A stretch of 64,000 nucleotides of DNA from Desulfosporosinus fructosivorans. Lineage in GTDB: Bacteria > Bacillota > Desulfitobacteriia > Desulfitobacteriales > Desulfitobacteriaceae. The translations under genes and the position numbers were made by a program. Below, one piece after another: positions 18,009-24,814 of this stretch. The stretch is taken from positions 124,001 through 188,000 of the forward strand of contig NZ_SPQQ01000006.1 of assembly GCF_004766045.1 (NCBI RefSeq), read 5' to 3'. A model generated the notes under the pieces. The model was not told the DNA's origin, did not search any database, and worked only from the letters and a program-made list of their open reading frames with translations. The number at the start of each line of letters is the position of its first letter. The first letter of the stretch is position 1.

Positions 18009-18839
18009 ATGAAATATCTTAGGAAGGAAGTGTTATTCAAATTGAGTAGAAAAATAGGCAGAAATGATGACTGTCATTGTGGTAGTGGAATTAAATACAA
18101 AAACTGTTGTTTAAAAAAAGATGAGATAACGTATTCGATGTTTCAAAATTATTTAGGGAAAGAAGTTGTGTTTAATAGAGATATCGATGATAAGCATCTT
18201 GGAATTATTAACAATTATGTTATGGAAGAGATTTTTGAAGGCCCTAATAACTATAAAAAATTAAATCTGAACGACGGTAAAAGAATTCTTGAAAATCATT
18301 ACTTATTATTTGATAACTCAATGCATGAAATGGTACAGGATTTCCATTCATGTGCTAAAGGATGTAGTTCCTGCTGTTGCCTATATGTAGATACTTCATT
18401 GCTCGAAGCAGAATTAATCAGGAGATTTATAAATGAAAATTTAAATATAGCGACCCAAGAGAAGATACTTGAGAAAAATAAACAAAATAAAACTCACTCT
18501 CCTACATATGAGCAAGTAGTAAGAGAAAAAAGCTTGAAAGATAAGTATTCCCTAATGAAAATACCTTGTGCTTTTTTAATTAACCACGAATGCTCAATTT
18601 ACCCTGTAAGACCTTTTAACTGCAGAAAACATATTGTATTTAGTCATCCGGATGTGTGTAAGGATCCTGAAGAAAAAGGATTACTTTTCAAAAGCGCTAT
18701 TGTTGATGCTGGAGAGTTGGGAGTACAGAAACTAAATACCGTTTTGTTTAAAGAACTTTTTTACAGACCTAATGGAATGTTTTTTTATAAAAACTTATCT
18801 CTTTGGTTTGATGATTCTAACTTTGATATTAATTTGTAA
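18009..18839 (+). CDS. SEC-C motif plus YkgJ-type cysteine cluster protein
   Basis: A 276-residue protein. Near residue 17 is a SEC-C zinc motif (GRNDDCHCGSGIKYKNCC). A YkgJ-family Cys cluster follows: CAKGCSSCCCLYVDTS, then CAFLINHECSIYPVRPFNCR. Such proteins bind zinc or an iron-sulfur cluster; the reaction is unknown. A TTG at 18,042 preceded by AAGGAAG is an alternative start that would begin just before the SEC-C motif. AT-rich and located among element A genes, it may be cargo. Confidence 0.75.
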   Translation: MKYLRKEVLFKLSRKIGRNDDCHCGSGIKYKNCCLKKDEITYSMFQNYLGKEVVFNRDIDDKHLGIINNYVMEEIFEGPNNYKKLNLNDGKRILENHYLLFDNSMHEMVQDFHSCAKGCSSCCCLYVDTSLLEAELIRRFINENLNIATQEKILEKNKQNKTHSPTYEQVVREKSLKDKYSLMKIPCAFLINHECSIYPVRPFNCRKHIVFSHPDVCKDPEEKGLLFKSAIVDAGELGVQKLNTVLFKELFYRPNGMFFYKNLSLWFDDSNFDINL

Positions 18840-18881
18840 TAGTAAAATTACTTTTCAGCCTCATAGAACTATATAACATAA

Positions 18882-18908
18882 AGAGCCCACTATTGGGCTC
18901 TTTTCTTT
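18882..18908 (+). terminator. terminator immediately before the small basic gene
   Basis: AGAGCCCA (18,882-18,889) pairs with TGGGCTCT (18,894-18,901), followed by TTTCTTTT. It ends the YkgJ-type gene. It is only about 10 bases before the ribosome site of the next gene, the same arrangement as at 38,486. Confidence 0.8.
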
Positions 18909-18928
18909 TGCACAAAAGGAGGATGAAC

Positions 18929-19060
18929 ATGGCAAAGAAGAATTCAAAGCAAAAAGAACCAGCTAAACCTCCGCCGAAGATTAAGTATGAGTATACAACT
19001 AAGTTTAAAGCAATTGATAAGATGATGAAGAGCAATCGGGGGATTAATGGCCCAATGTAA
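18929..19060 (+). CDS. small basic protein of the peptide module (copy A)
   Basis: A 43-residue protein: a Lys-rich start (MAKKNSKQKEPAKPPPKIKY), then a C-terminal block FKAIDKMMKSNRGINGPM that is the same as the end of the 44-residue protein at 38,541 except for two substitutions at its start. It has an AAAAGGAGG ribosome site. The N-terminal half has diverged while the C-terminal half is fixed, so the tail is probably the functional part. It converges on the hydrophobic peptide gene whose stop is 48 bp away. Function unknown; a nucleic-acid-binding or antitoxin-like role is speculation. Confidence 0.7.
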   Translation: MAKKNSKQKEPAKPPPKIKYEYTTKFKAIDKMMKSNRGINGPM

Positions 19061-19067
19061 TAGAAAT

Positions 19068-19089
19068 GCCTAGGTATAAATACCTAGGC
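19068..19089. repeat. CCTAGG palindrome after peptide A1
   Basis: Two perfect 10-base arms, GCCTAGGTAT and ATACCTAGGC, around AA. Related hairpins follow every peptide of the module, at about 19,361-19,384, 38,682-38,703 and 38,975-38,998. No clear U-run follows on either strand, so a role as RNA-processing or pairing site is as likely as termination. Confidence 0.7.
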
Positions 19090-19108
19090 CAAAATTATTG
19101 CGGACTGA

Positions 19109-19213
19109 TTAACAGCAGTGTTTGCGGGGCCTTGCGAGTTGCAATATCTCAAATAGTTCCAAGAAGATTAAAAATAATAACACAATAATTATTATCAAGG
19201 CTGTTAAAATCAT
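19109..19213 (-). CDS. 34-residue hydrophobic peptide A1
   Basis: The product starts MILTALIIIIVLLFLIFLEL and ends with a basic tail (RPRKHCC): one membrane helix with a charged end. AGGAGG (19,227-19,222) lies 8 bases before the ATG. Copy B1 at 38,724-38,828 has two base changes inside the gene, both silent in this frame (ATT/ATC and TTG/TTA) but changing amino acids in the alternative frame that starts at 19,217. This supports real translation of the hydrophobic frame. Size and layout resemble type I toxins such as those of the BsrG/TxpA group, without recognisable sequence identity. Confidence 0.72.
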   Translation of the reverse strand: MILTALIIIIVLLFLIFLELFEILQLARPRKHCC

Positions 19214-19252
19214 TCATTACGCCTCCTTTTTGAGAGTTCATACACAATTGGA

Positions 19253-19343
19253 GTTCTTAGTATATTCTATTCAGCCTGTCCGGTTAATGTTCATGGGATG
19301 AGTATGATTGTTATCGTTGTTGGATTAGGCAGATAAGGCGGGG
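19253..19343 (-). promoter_or_regulatory. conserved upstream motifs of peptide A1
   Basis: Two motifs occur before every peptide of the module. The first, 29 bp, reads on the minus strand GGACAkGCTGAATAnnnTAT and then ends in AAC (here 19,281-19,253; also 19,541-19,513, 38,896-38,868 and 39,185-39,157), 31-39 bases before the ATG. The second is CCCCGCCTTATCTGCCTAAT (19,343 leftwards). The spacing does not fit a sigma-A promoter. Role unknown; they could be an alternative-sigma promoter or an antisense RNA promoter. Confidence 0.55.
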
Positions 19344-19391
19344 AAGTTAACTAGGTAGAAAGCCCAGGCATAAATACCTAGGCTAAAACAG

Positions 19392-19481
19392 TTATAGACC
19401 AACGGCGGCGATTAGTATTGCCAGTAAAGATACAATTATTTGTGGTAGCAGTGCAAGAAGACCTAAAAAGCCTAAAAGCAT
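19392..19481 (-). CDS. 29-residue hydrophobic peptide A2
   Basis: The product starts MLLGFLGLLALLPQIIVSLL and ends LAAVGL-like, almost entirely hydrophobic with one Pro-Gln break. An AGAGGTG ribosome site precedes the ATG. It shares the upstream motifs (19,513-19,541 and 19,557-19,577) and the downstream imperfect CCTAGG hairpin with the other peptides although the peptide sequence differs. It occupies the same second place in the module as B2 (39,013-39,120), with which it shares the MLL start. Confidence 0.6.
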   Translation of the reverse strand: MLLGFLGLLALLPQIIVSLLAILIAAVGL

Positions 19482-19693
19482 ATAGTTCACCTCTTTGATT
19501 AGTTACATAGGTGTTTCTGATATAGCTTATTCAGCATGTCCACTGCATGTTCGTGGGATTAGGCAGATAAGGCGGGGCTAATTTTGGGCACAAAAAAAGA
19601 CCATTTCCCTTGGTCTCCATTTTTAAGATATTTTATATTTATTTGTAGTCCCTTTTTTATATTTTTTTCTATAAGGAACTTAATGATTTCTAG

Positions 19694-19777
19694 ATCCCAG
19701 CAAAGGTTTTAGGAAGAAGAGTTGTGATCCCCAAGAAAGCTCTAGAAAAATGGTTAGAAGTGCCCAACAATAGGTAA
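19694..19777 (+). pseudogene. helix-turn-helix (excisionase-type) gene fragment
   Basis: An open stretch reads IPAKVLGRRVVIPKKALEKW LEVPNNR (written in two parts), the C-terminal half of an HTH_17/excisionase-like domain, with a TAG codon just before it and no start. A small GGGG/CCCC hairpin (19,784-19,802) follows. It is a relic of a DNA-binding gene. Confidence 0.6.
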
Positions 19778-19909
19778 GTGCAACAAGGGGGAAATCCCCT
19801 TGGTTAAGGTACTCCGGGGAACAATTTCTCGTGCACCTTAGCTAACAGAACGAAGAATTCCGTTGTATGAAACGCCACTTAAATATTCAAGTCCATTTTT
19901 TAATTCAAT

Positions 19910-20215
19910 CTAGGCAGCTATCTCTAAAAAATTTTCAGGATCTATATCCTGATATTCTTCGATTTCCTCAATTTCATTTTTAGTCCTGAGAATAAATTCT
20001 GAATTACTAATACTGCAAATTAATTCATATCCTAGCTTGGATAAATCATCAAGTATTTCAATAAGTTCAAATTCATCTACATAGTCATTAATTTCATTTG
20101 GGCCTTTAAATACCCAGCCATGTCTATCTGTTTGAAGATCGAGCGACTTTTTCAGTATGCCATGTTTATGAGATTTGACTGTCTGGAATTTTAGTTCATC
20201 TTTATTCATTAACAC
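19910..20215 (-). CDS. hypothetical protein, paralogue of the N-terminal domain at 20,401
   Basis: A 101-residue acidic protein. The patterns KFQTVKSHKHGILKKS, WVFKGPNEI, EILDDLSKLGYELIC and EFILRTKNEIEEIEEY align along the whole length with residues 5-90 of the protein encoded at 20,401-20,946. GAGGAGG lies upstream of the GTG start. Not recognised; the shared domain probably has a small alpha-beta fold. The lack of the HTH domain of its neighbour suggests duplication followed by loss, or a partner role. Confidence 0.6.
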   Translation of the reverse strand: MLMNKDELKFQTVKSHKHGILKKSLDLQTDRHGWVFKGPNEINDYVDEFELIEILDDLSKLGYELICSISNSEFILRTKNEIEEIEEYQDIDPENFLEIAA

Positions 20216-20297
20216 ATCATTCCTCCTCTTATTTTCTTACCCCTTCAACAAATGGTATGTTTCTCCTGCTATATTTCTGGTAATTGAAGATTATTTA

Positions 20298-20325
20298 AAA
20301 GAAAAACCGCTCTAATGAGCGGCAG
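20298..20325 (-). terminator. rho-independent terminator (minus strand)
   Basis: CCGCTC and GAGCGG arms (20,307-20,312 and 20,317-20,322) around TAAT; on the minus strand TTTTTCTTTT follows. It lies after the gene at 20,401-20,946. Confidence 0.8.
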
Positions 20326-20400
20326 TTGATATCGTTAATCTAAGTATGTCTTCGCTAGGCTCACAGGATGGCCCAGGAGAGGCGCAAGGGCTAAAATCAT

Positions 20401-20946
20401 TTAACCGCTATTGCTTAGTGTCTTCTCCTGTTTCCGTGCGTCGATCCAAGCAAAGAAGTCTTTCTTCTCGACCCTCTTAGATGCACCAATGTCGAAGTTA
20501 GGTATTCCGCCAGCTGATGAGAAGGTTTGAAATAACTCGTACACGCGCCGGCGGGAGATCCCAAGATAAGTCGCGATGTGCTGGGCTGTAAGAATTTCGG
20601 GAAGATCATCTTTGTTCATAAGTGTACTAGCTTCCTCAACCCTCATGGCCTCGCCTTCGTTTTCCTCATCTTCGTTTTCGTCAGTATAATATTCTTGGAC
20701 ATACTCAATTTCTTCTTTTGTTCTAAGGATATACTCATCGTCGCAACCGGCAACTAACTCAAAGCCGTCAATTGACAAATCATCAAGAATAGTAAAAATA
20801 TCAAGATTTTTCCCAACAATTTCACTTGTTAAGTCTGATGTTTTAAATATCCAAAATTCTTCATGGGTCTCAAAATTGAAGTGTTTCGTTAGCATACCAT
20901 GTTGGCGATATTTAATTGTTCTGAATTGTGGTTTTTCAACGTCCAT
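20401..20946 (-). CDS. two-domain protein: unknown domain plus excisionase-like HTH
   Basis: A 181-residue protein. Residues 1-90 are the domain shared with the gene at 19,910 (FRTIKYRQHGMLTKHF, ILDDLSIDGFELVAG, EYILRTKEEIEYVQEY). An acidic linker (about 90-105) joins it to a C-terminal HTH_17 type domain (LPEILTAQHIATYLGISRRR, VYELFQ, FFAWIDARKQ), as used by excisionases. The ribosome site is AGGAGG. It may be a regulator or recombination directionality factor for element A; the first domain could sense a ligand or partner. Confidence 0.6.
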   Translation of the reverse strand: MDVEKPQFRTIKYRQHGMLTKHFNFETHEEFWIFKTSDLTSEIVGKNLDIFTILDDLSIDGFELVAGCDDEYILRTKEEIEYVQEYYTDENEDEENEGEAMRVEEASTLMNKDDLPEILTAQHIATYLGISRRRVYELFQTFSSAGGIPNFDIGASKRVEKKDFFAWIDARKQEKTLSNSG

Positions 20947-21041
20947 TATAAAACGATTCCTCCTCTTGCTTCTTTACCCCTTCAATAGATGGAAAGTTTT
21001 TTCTTCCATATTTCTATGAAGTAAAAAGTATTAAATAAAAA

Positions 21042-21063
21042 ACACCGCAATCCCTTGCGGTGT
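21042..21063 (-). terminator. terminator hairpin beside the tRNA-Trp fragment (copy B)
   Basis: Same ACACCGCA/TGCGGTGT hairpin as at 14,080, followed on the minus strand by TTTTTTATTTA. It belongs to the 88-bp direct repeat 21,034-21,121, which matches 14,072-14,159 without indels and with about five substitutions. Confidence 0.8.
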
Positions 21064-21076
21064 CTATCTTTTGTTG

Positions 21077-21121
21077 TGGCAGGGGATGAGAGAGTCGAAC
21101 TCCCATCAGCGGTTTTGGAGA
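21077..21121 (-). other. attachment site B: 3' end of tRNA-Trp (45 bp)
   Basis: The 45 bp are identical to 14,115-14,159 and represent the anticodon-loop-to-CCA part of tRNA-Trp on the minus strand. The sequence to the right (ACCCCCTGT) does not complete the anticodon stem, so no functional tRNA exists here. It lies 12 bp from the end of the element B integrase and marks the A/B boundary. Confidence 0.85.
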
Positions 21122-21133
21122 CCCCCTGTAAAA

Positions 21134-22330
21134 TTATTTAGTAACCCCTGCGATCCGTCTCCTAACTAGCTTGTGCCCGTTTGTGCCTGAAAAGACCGCA
21201 GTCTTTGTGCCCGAAACGTGCCCGCCATTAAATAAATCTCCACTAAGACTAGAAATAACATCCCCCTGCATGTTGGGGATCAGGTGACTGTAGGTGTTCA
21301 AAGTGATCGATATATTGGAGTGGCCTAGACGTTCCTGGACTACTTTAGGATGGATATTTTGTCTCAATAGCCAACTGGCGTGGTAATGCCTCAAGCTGTG
21401 GAAACTGATTTCTTCTGATAATTCAAGTTCTCTGATTATCTTTTTAAACCATCTGCTCACATTGGAAGGATTAAGCGGCCCACCGTTTTTGTTGACCAAG
21501 AAGTGTATCGGTTTGTCATTATACTTTTTGGCCGCCAGTTGTCGTTCTGTTCTGAACTTGAGATACTTTTTTAATACTACGTCGCTGCCTGGTAAAAACG
21601 TAACCGGTCGGCGACTTCCTTTTGTCTTCGGCTGCTTTAGAATGAAGGAACCGTCCAGATAATTGAGACTGAATTTAACGCTGTACACTTTACCCGGTAT
21701 ATCTACCGTCGTATCGTGTAGGCCAAGTATTTCCCCTAGTCTCATGCCAGTAGTGCTGGCGATAAAGACAGGCATATACATCTGCATGTTTACTTCAGCC
21801 TTCGCTAGGATCGCCTTCATTTCTTCATCGGTTGGGATTACTTTTTCTGTTTCTGCCAAAGACGGAGCCTTTACACCGTCGCATGGGTTATATCTCAGGT
21901 ATCCCCACATTATTGCGTACCTGAGAGCTAGGTGCATGAATCTATGGACCTTGAGTGCTGTAGTAGTGGATAACCCTTTCTTGATCATCTTGGTGTAGAG
22001 GTTCTGTAATTCAGCCGGCTTGAGCTTCTGGAGCTTTATGTTCCCTAATTCAGGCACGATGTGGATCGCGGTAAACTCGTCGTATCGCTTAGCCGTGGAT
22101 CGCTCGACGTTATGCTCAACATAGTCATCGTAAAATTTGTCGAGGAAGCCCGCTACAGTGATATCCTTATCCTCTACAAATCCCATCTTCTGACGATACT
22201 CGACCATGGCCTCTTCGGCATCTTCCTGAGTCCATCCCTTTTCATAAAGATAGATACGCTCTTTTTTGCCATTCTGCTCAACATAGAAGCGTACCCCGAT
22301 GCCGTTAGCCTTTGGGACAAATTGAGCCAT
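21134..22330 (-). CDS. int: tyrosine site-specific integrase of prophage B
   Basis: A 398-residue lambda-type integrase. It has an N-terminal arm-binding domain (GIGVRFYVEQNGKKERIYLY), a SAM-like core-binding domain and a catalytic domain with ATTGMRLGEILGL (Arg), SFHSLRHYHASWLL (His, Arg) and RLGHSNISITLNTYSHL (His and nucleophile Tyr). The ATG at 22,330 has GAGGAG upstream. It should recombine the tRNA-Trp 3' end next to it. It appears intact, so prophage B may still excise if Xis is present (candidate at 23,110). Confidence 0.92.
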   Translation of the reverse strand: MAQFVPKANGIGVRFYVEQNGKKERIYLYEKGWTQEDAEEAMVEYRQKMGFVEDKDITVAGFLDKFYDDYVEHNVERSTAKRYDEFTAIHIVPELGNIKLQKLKPAELQNLYTKMIKKGLSTTTALKVHRFMHLALRYAIMWGYLRYNPCDGVKAPSLAETEKVIPTDEEMKAILAKAEVNMQMYMPVFIASTTGMRLGEILGLHDTTVDIPGKVYSVKFSLNYLDGSFILKQPKTKGSRRPVTFLPGSDVVLKKYLKFRTERQLAAKKYNDKPIHFLVNKNGGPLNPSNVSRWFKKIIRELELSEEISFHSLRHYHASWLLRQNIHPKVVQERLGHSNISITLNTYSHLIPNMQGDVISSLSGDLFNGGHVSGTKTAVFSGTNGHKLVRRRIAGVTK

Positions 22331-22363
22331 AGTATTACCACTCCTCATCTTATGTACAGAATT

Positions 22364-22699
22364 TTAATCTTCTTGTTCTGATAATTTCAGGTCTATCATG
22401 CCCGTGATTTTTAGCTTATTTTCGTTTGACAGCTTGTCCCACCTTGATATTAGGTCTTGGATTTCTTCAGGCAGTCCCTCAATGGGATTGTCTTTTTTTA
22501 TTGTGTCTTCATCGTCGAAATCATCAACCGAGCAACCTAATGCGTGAGCTAATGCAAATACAGTTTCAAGCGAAGGGTTCTTCGTTTGGCCATTTAGGAT
22601 TTTATTTAGAGTTCCAACGGGAACGCCAGATAGCTGTGCCAATTCGTCTGTCTTTAGGCCTTGTGCCTGTTTCAATTTACCTACTAACTCTAATCCCAC
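22364..22699 (-). CDS. XRE-family lysogeny repressor
   Basis: A 111-residue CI-like protein with an N-terminal HTH (GKLKQAQGLKTDELAQLSGV, PVGTLNKILNGQTKNP) and a short acidic C-terminus with no S24 peptidase domain. Induction therefore cannot occur by RecA-stimulated self-cleavage of this protein. The GTG at 22,699 lies 6 bases after GGAGGTG. It is divergent from the Cro-like gene across the operator region 22,719-22,863 and upstream of int on the same strand. Confidence 0.85.
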   Translation of the reverse strand: MGLELVGKLKQAQGLKTDELAQLSGVPVGTLNKILNGQTKNPSLETVFALAHALGCSVDDFDDEDTIKKDNPIEGLPEEIQDLISRWDKLSNENKLKITGMIDLKLSEQED

Positions 22700-22718
22700 G
22701 TTTATCACCTCCGATTAA

Positions 22719-22863
22719 AATATATTATAGTATCCAAATTAAGTCAACAATAATTAACCGGAAACGGAAAATATTTTCCGTCAAGGGGTAATTATTGTTG
22801 GATTTAACTTGACATTAACCGAAAATGGTCTAATAATAGAGATATAAATAACCGTAAACGGTT
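22719..22863. promoter_or_regulatory. divergent early promoters with three operators (genetic switch)
   Basis: Repressor promoter on the minus strand: TTGACT (22,747-22,742), 17 bases, TATATT (22,724-22,719). Early promoter on plus: TTGACA (22,809-22,814), 16 bases, TAATAA (22,831-22,836). Operators AACCGnAAAyGGnn occur at 22,756-22,769, 22,817-22,830 (inside the early spacer) and 22,850-22,863 (perfect AACCG-TAAA-CGGTT). A 16-bp palindrome CGGAAAATATTTTCCG lies at 22,765-22,780. The layout matches a lambda-like CI/Cro switch. Confidence 0.75.
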
Positions 22864-22878
22864 AGGAGGGGGTAGAGT

Positions 22879-23091
22879 GTGTTTAAAAATTTAGATGCTG
22901 AAATGTCAAGGTATGACATACAGCCGAAAGATCTTGCGGAGTGCATAGGAGTTAGTGAAAGAACAATGAGGAGTTACCTTACTGGTACATCAAGGATAGC
23001 ATGGGAAGATGCCCGGAAAATTAAACGAAAATTTTTTCCGCAATTTGAAATCGAGTATCTGTTTTATTTTGTAAGGGATGAGGCTAGTTAA
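22879..23091 (+). CDS. Cro-like HTH regulator
   Basis: A 70-residue protein with a helix-turn-helix (YDIQPKDLAECIGVSERTMR, SYLTGTSRI). The GTG start follows AGGAGGGGG. As the first gene of the rightward early operon it is in the Cro position. Operator 22,850-22,863 overlaps its leader. Confidence 0.75.
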   Translation: MFKNLDAEMSRYDIQPKDLAECIGVSERTMRSYLTGTSRIAWEDARKIKRKFFPQFEIEYLFYFVRDEAS

Positions 23092-23109
23092 AGAAAGGTG
23101 GAGGCCTAG

Positions 23110-23319
23110 GTGCAATACTGCACAATAACAGAAGTCGCCAAAAGACTTAGCATCGCGAAGTCAACTATTTACCATAACGGTCCAACTAATTATGGAGGCA
23201 TTAAGATTGGCGGGGTATGGCGATTCCCAGAGGACAAAGTAGGCATCGGACCAGAGGTCAAGCCTAAGCAGATTAAGAGTGGATACGTCAGGAGGTTTGG
23301 TAAAAACAAATCAGCCTAG
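23110..23319 (+). CDS. small HTH_17 DNA-binding protein, excisionase candidate
   Basis: A 69-residue protein: CTITEVAKRLSIAKSTIYHN then GGIKIGGVWRFPEDKV, the winged-helix pattern of excisionase-like proteins. It follows the Cro-like gene by 18 bp and has a GGAGG-type site. Could be Xis for the adjacent integrase or an early regulator. Confidence 0.65.
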   Translation: MQYCTITEVAKRLSIAKSTIYHNGPTNYGGIKIGGVWRFPEDKVGIGPEVKPKQIKSGYVRRFGKNKSA

Positions 23320-23358
23320 TTTGTGAAAAAGCGGGTTAAGGGGAAGGAGGTAAAACTG

Positions 23359-23637
23359 ATGGACAAAACACCACTTGAAGCTTGGATCGAGAAGTGGGGC
23401 ACAAACCTGGACTGGGAGGCCAAGGACAAGCTCCGTGAAGCTGTCGAGGAAATGGTGCTGGGAGAACCTGAACGAATGACAGTTGAAGAGTGTTCCAATT
23501 GCACAACCGAAGTATCCATACCAGCTTATCGTGCGTCACTCTGTCCCGAATGCGGCGAACGTATCCTGCCGTGCAATGAGTGTGAGGAGGCTTGCAACTG
23601 GATGGGTGAGACGGGGTGCTCAAGGTTTCCGCGATAG
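23359..23637 (+). CDS. small zinc-ribbon early protein
   Basis: A 92-residue protein with a helical N-terminal half (TPLEAWIEKWGTNLDWEAKD) and Cys pairs CSNC, CPECGERILPCNEC and C-x4-W that should bind zinc. The ATG at 23,359 has AAGGAGG upstream. Function unknown; typical of the unassigned early gene cluster in Firmicute phages. Confidence 0.6.
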   Translation: MDKTPLEAWIEKWGTNLDWEAKDKLREAVEEMVLGEPERMTVEECSNCTTEVSIPAYRASLCPECGERILPCNECEEACNWMGETGCSRFPR

Positions 23638-23665
23638 GACAATGTTGGGGGAGGAGGTGATACCA

Positions 23666-23863
23666 ATGCTCAGAAAGCTCCTCGAATCATTCACATGCCC
23701 CATGACAAACTCCGAATTCGAACAAGTCCTCGATCTAGCCACCACGGACATAAAAACGAACCGCGTCGACTTCGGCAAGCGGACAAGCCTCAGTGATGCG
23801 GTTGAGATTGCAGCAAGTTGTTTTATCGCCCTGAGCCGGGGCAAGGTCGCTCGAAAACATTAG
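23666..23863 (+). CDS. hypothetical early phage protein
   Basis: A 65-residue protein (MLRKLLESFTCPMTNSEFEQ; ends in AALSRGK-like basic tail). The ATG follows GGAGGTG with 6-base spacing, which decides the start. No family recognised. Confidence 0.5.
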   Translation: MLRKLLESFTCPMTNSEFEQVLDLATTDIKTNRVDFGKRTSLSDAVEIAASCFIALSRGKVARKH

Positions 23864-23878
23864 AGAAGAGGTAATGCC

Positions 23879-24034
23879 ATGCCAAAGTACACGTTCGTCC
23901 AAAAACGTGGATATGTTGAGTTTTACATTGACGGAGTGTTTGCGGGGAACTTCGACTCCAAGGAAGAGGCCGTGGCTGAAGTTAACGCTAAGGAGAGAGG
24001 AGTGAACGATGAAGTTCATAACAGTAAACAATGA
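23879..24034 (+). CDS. small hypothetical protein (51 residues)
   Basis: Reads MPKYTFVQKRGYVEFYIDGV, FAGNFDSKEEAVAEVNAKER and a short tail. The pattern of two beta strands and a helix resembles DUF-type small phage proteins. It has GAGGTAATGCC upstream and overlaps the next gene by 26 bp. Confidence 0.55.
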   Translation: MPKYTFVQKRGYVEFYIDGVFAGNFDSKEEAVAEVNAKERGVNDEVHNSKQ

Positions 24035-24263
24035 AGTCGGTACTGGAGTTAACCTCCAAAAGATGTATGACGACTTAGGCATATACATCGAAAGCCTTGA
24101 GGCTCAAAGAGCTGCCATCGGCGCCAACCCAAACATTTGCACACATCCTTTAAGTTTACAGGAGAAAACAGACTTTGAAGGGGGAAAGTCCATAACACAT
24201 TGTAAGCATTGTAGGAGAGTTATCCATGCCGTAGGTTTTGACTGTGTCTCTGAGAGACCCTAA
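24009..24263 (+). CDS. hypothetical early protein with Cys/His motif
   Basis: An 84-residue protein (MKFITVNNEVGTGVNLQKMY) with C-THPLSLQEK and HCKHCRRVIHAVGFDC, a likely zinc site. The ribosome site AAGGAGAGAGG is inside the preceding gene. No function recognised. Confidence 0.55.
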   Translation: MKFITVNNEVGTGVNLQKMYDDLGIYIESLEAQRAAIGANPNICTHPLSLQEKTDFEGGKSITHCKHCRRVIHAVGFDCVSERP

Positions 24264-24284
24264 GAAGAATAAGGAGGCGGATCC

Positions 24285-24557
24285 ATGTTAAAGCAATCTT
24301 CAACTCAACTCTGTCTGTGTGGGCAAACAATGAAATTCCCTGAAGGTGAGATCCGGACTAAATGCTCCTGCGGTGCTACCTGGGAGTGTGGGTTTGAAGG
24401 GTATTGGTATGCCCAAAGCATTGTTACACCATTTGCCCCTATTTTAGCAAAGCCTGCTGTGAGCTCGTCTAAGTCGCGGAACGATCGGTACCGGAATTAC
24501 CCAAAGAGTAAGATCAAGAACAAAAAGAAAGGGAGAAAGGTGGGATCAAGATGCTGA
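24285..24557 (+). CDS. hypothetical zinc-finger-like basic protein
   Basis: A 90-residue protein: two Cys pairs (LCLCGQTM and CSCGATWEC) near the N-terminus and a Lys/Arg-rich tail (SKIKNKKKGRKVGSR), so probably nucleic-acid binding. It has an AGGAGG site and overlaps the AbrB-like gene by 7 bp. Confidence 0.55.
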   Translation: MLKQSSTQLCLCGQTMKFPEGEIRTKCSCGATWECGFEGYWYAQSIVTPFAPILAKPAVSSSKSRNDRYRNYPKSKIKNKKKGRKVGSRC

Positions 24558-24814
24558 GGATATCTACTGGAATCATTCGAAGAATTGACGACCTTGGTCG
24601 TGTTGTTATCCCAAAGGAGATTCGCCAAACACTTAATTTGCATGAAGGAGATCCACTGGAACTTTTTCCCGATAATGAGGGCGGTCTTACTCTTATTAAA
24701 TATCAACCAGGCTGTGTTGTGTGCGGTAAAACGAAAGATCTATGTGAGCATAGGAACGGAAGATCAGTCTGTGCGGACTGCATAGATGAACTTTCAGCGG
24801 TGAGACCACGATGA
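24551..24814 (+). CDS. AbrB-family transition-state regulator-like protein
   Basis: An 87-residue protein with an N-terminal SpoVT/AbrB swapped-hairpin domain (RISTGIIRRIDDLGRVVIPK, EIRQTLNLHEGDPLELF) and a C-terminal Cys-rich segment (CVVCGKTKDLCEHRNGRSVC) that likely binds zinc. AbrB proteins bind DNA as tetramers. In this prophage it may modulate host or phage early transcription. The overlap of 4 bp with the next gene suggests translational coupling. Confidence 0.82.
   Translation: MLRISTGIIRRIDDLGRVVIPKEIRQTLNLHEGDPLELFPDNEGGLTLIKYQPGCVVCGKTKDLCEHRNGRSVCADCIDELSAVRPR

Larger units (their letters stand above)
19014..19343. repeat. 330-bp duplicated block, copy in element A
   Basis: Matches 38,629-38,958 at a constant offset of 19,615 bp with about seven substitutions and no indels. 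It contains the 3' end of the small basic gene, the CCTAGG hairpin, the 34-residue peptide gene and its two upstream motifs. Confidence 0.85.

Noticed and set aside
19215..19217. Alternative ATG giving a 22-residue peptide MNDFNS-type in place of peptide A1
   Set aside because: Differences between the two copies change its amino acids, while they are silent in the hydrophobic frame.
23336..23623. Minus-strand open frames of 67-95 codons over the zinc-ribbon gene
   Set aside because: They are antisense shadows without ribosome sites; the plus-strand frame has AAGGAGG and paired cysteines.
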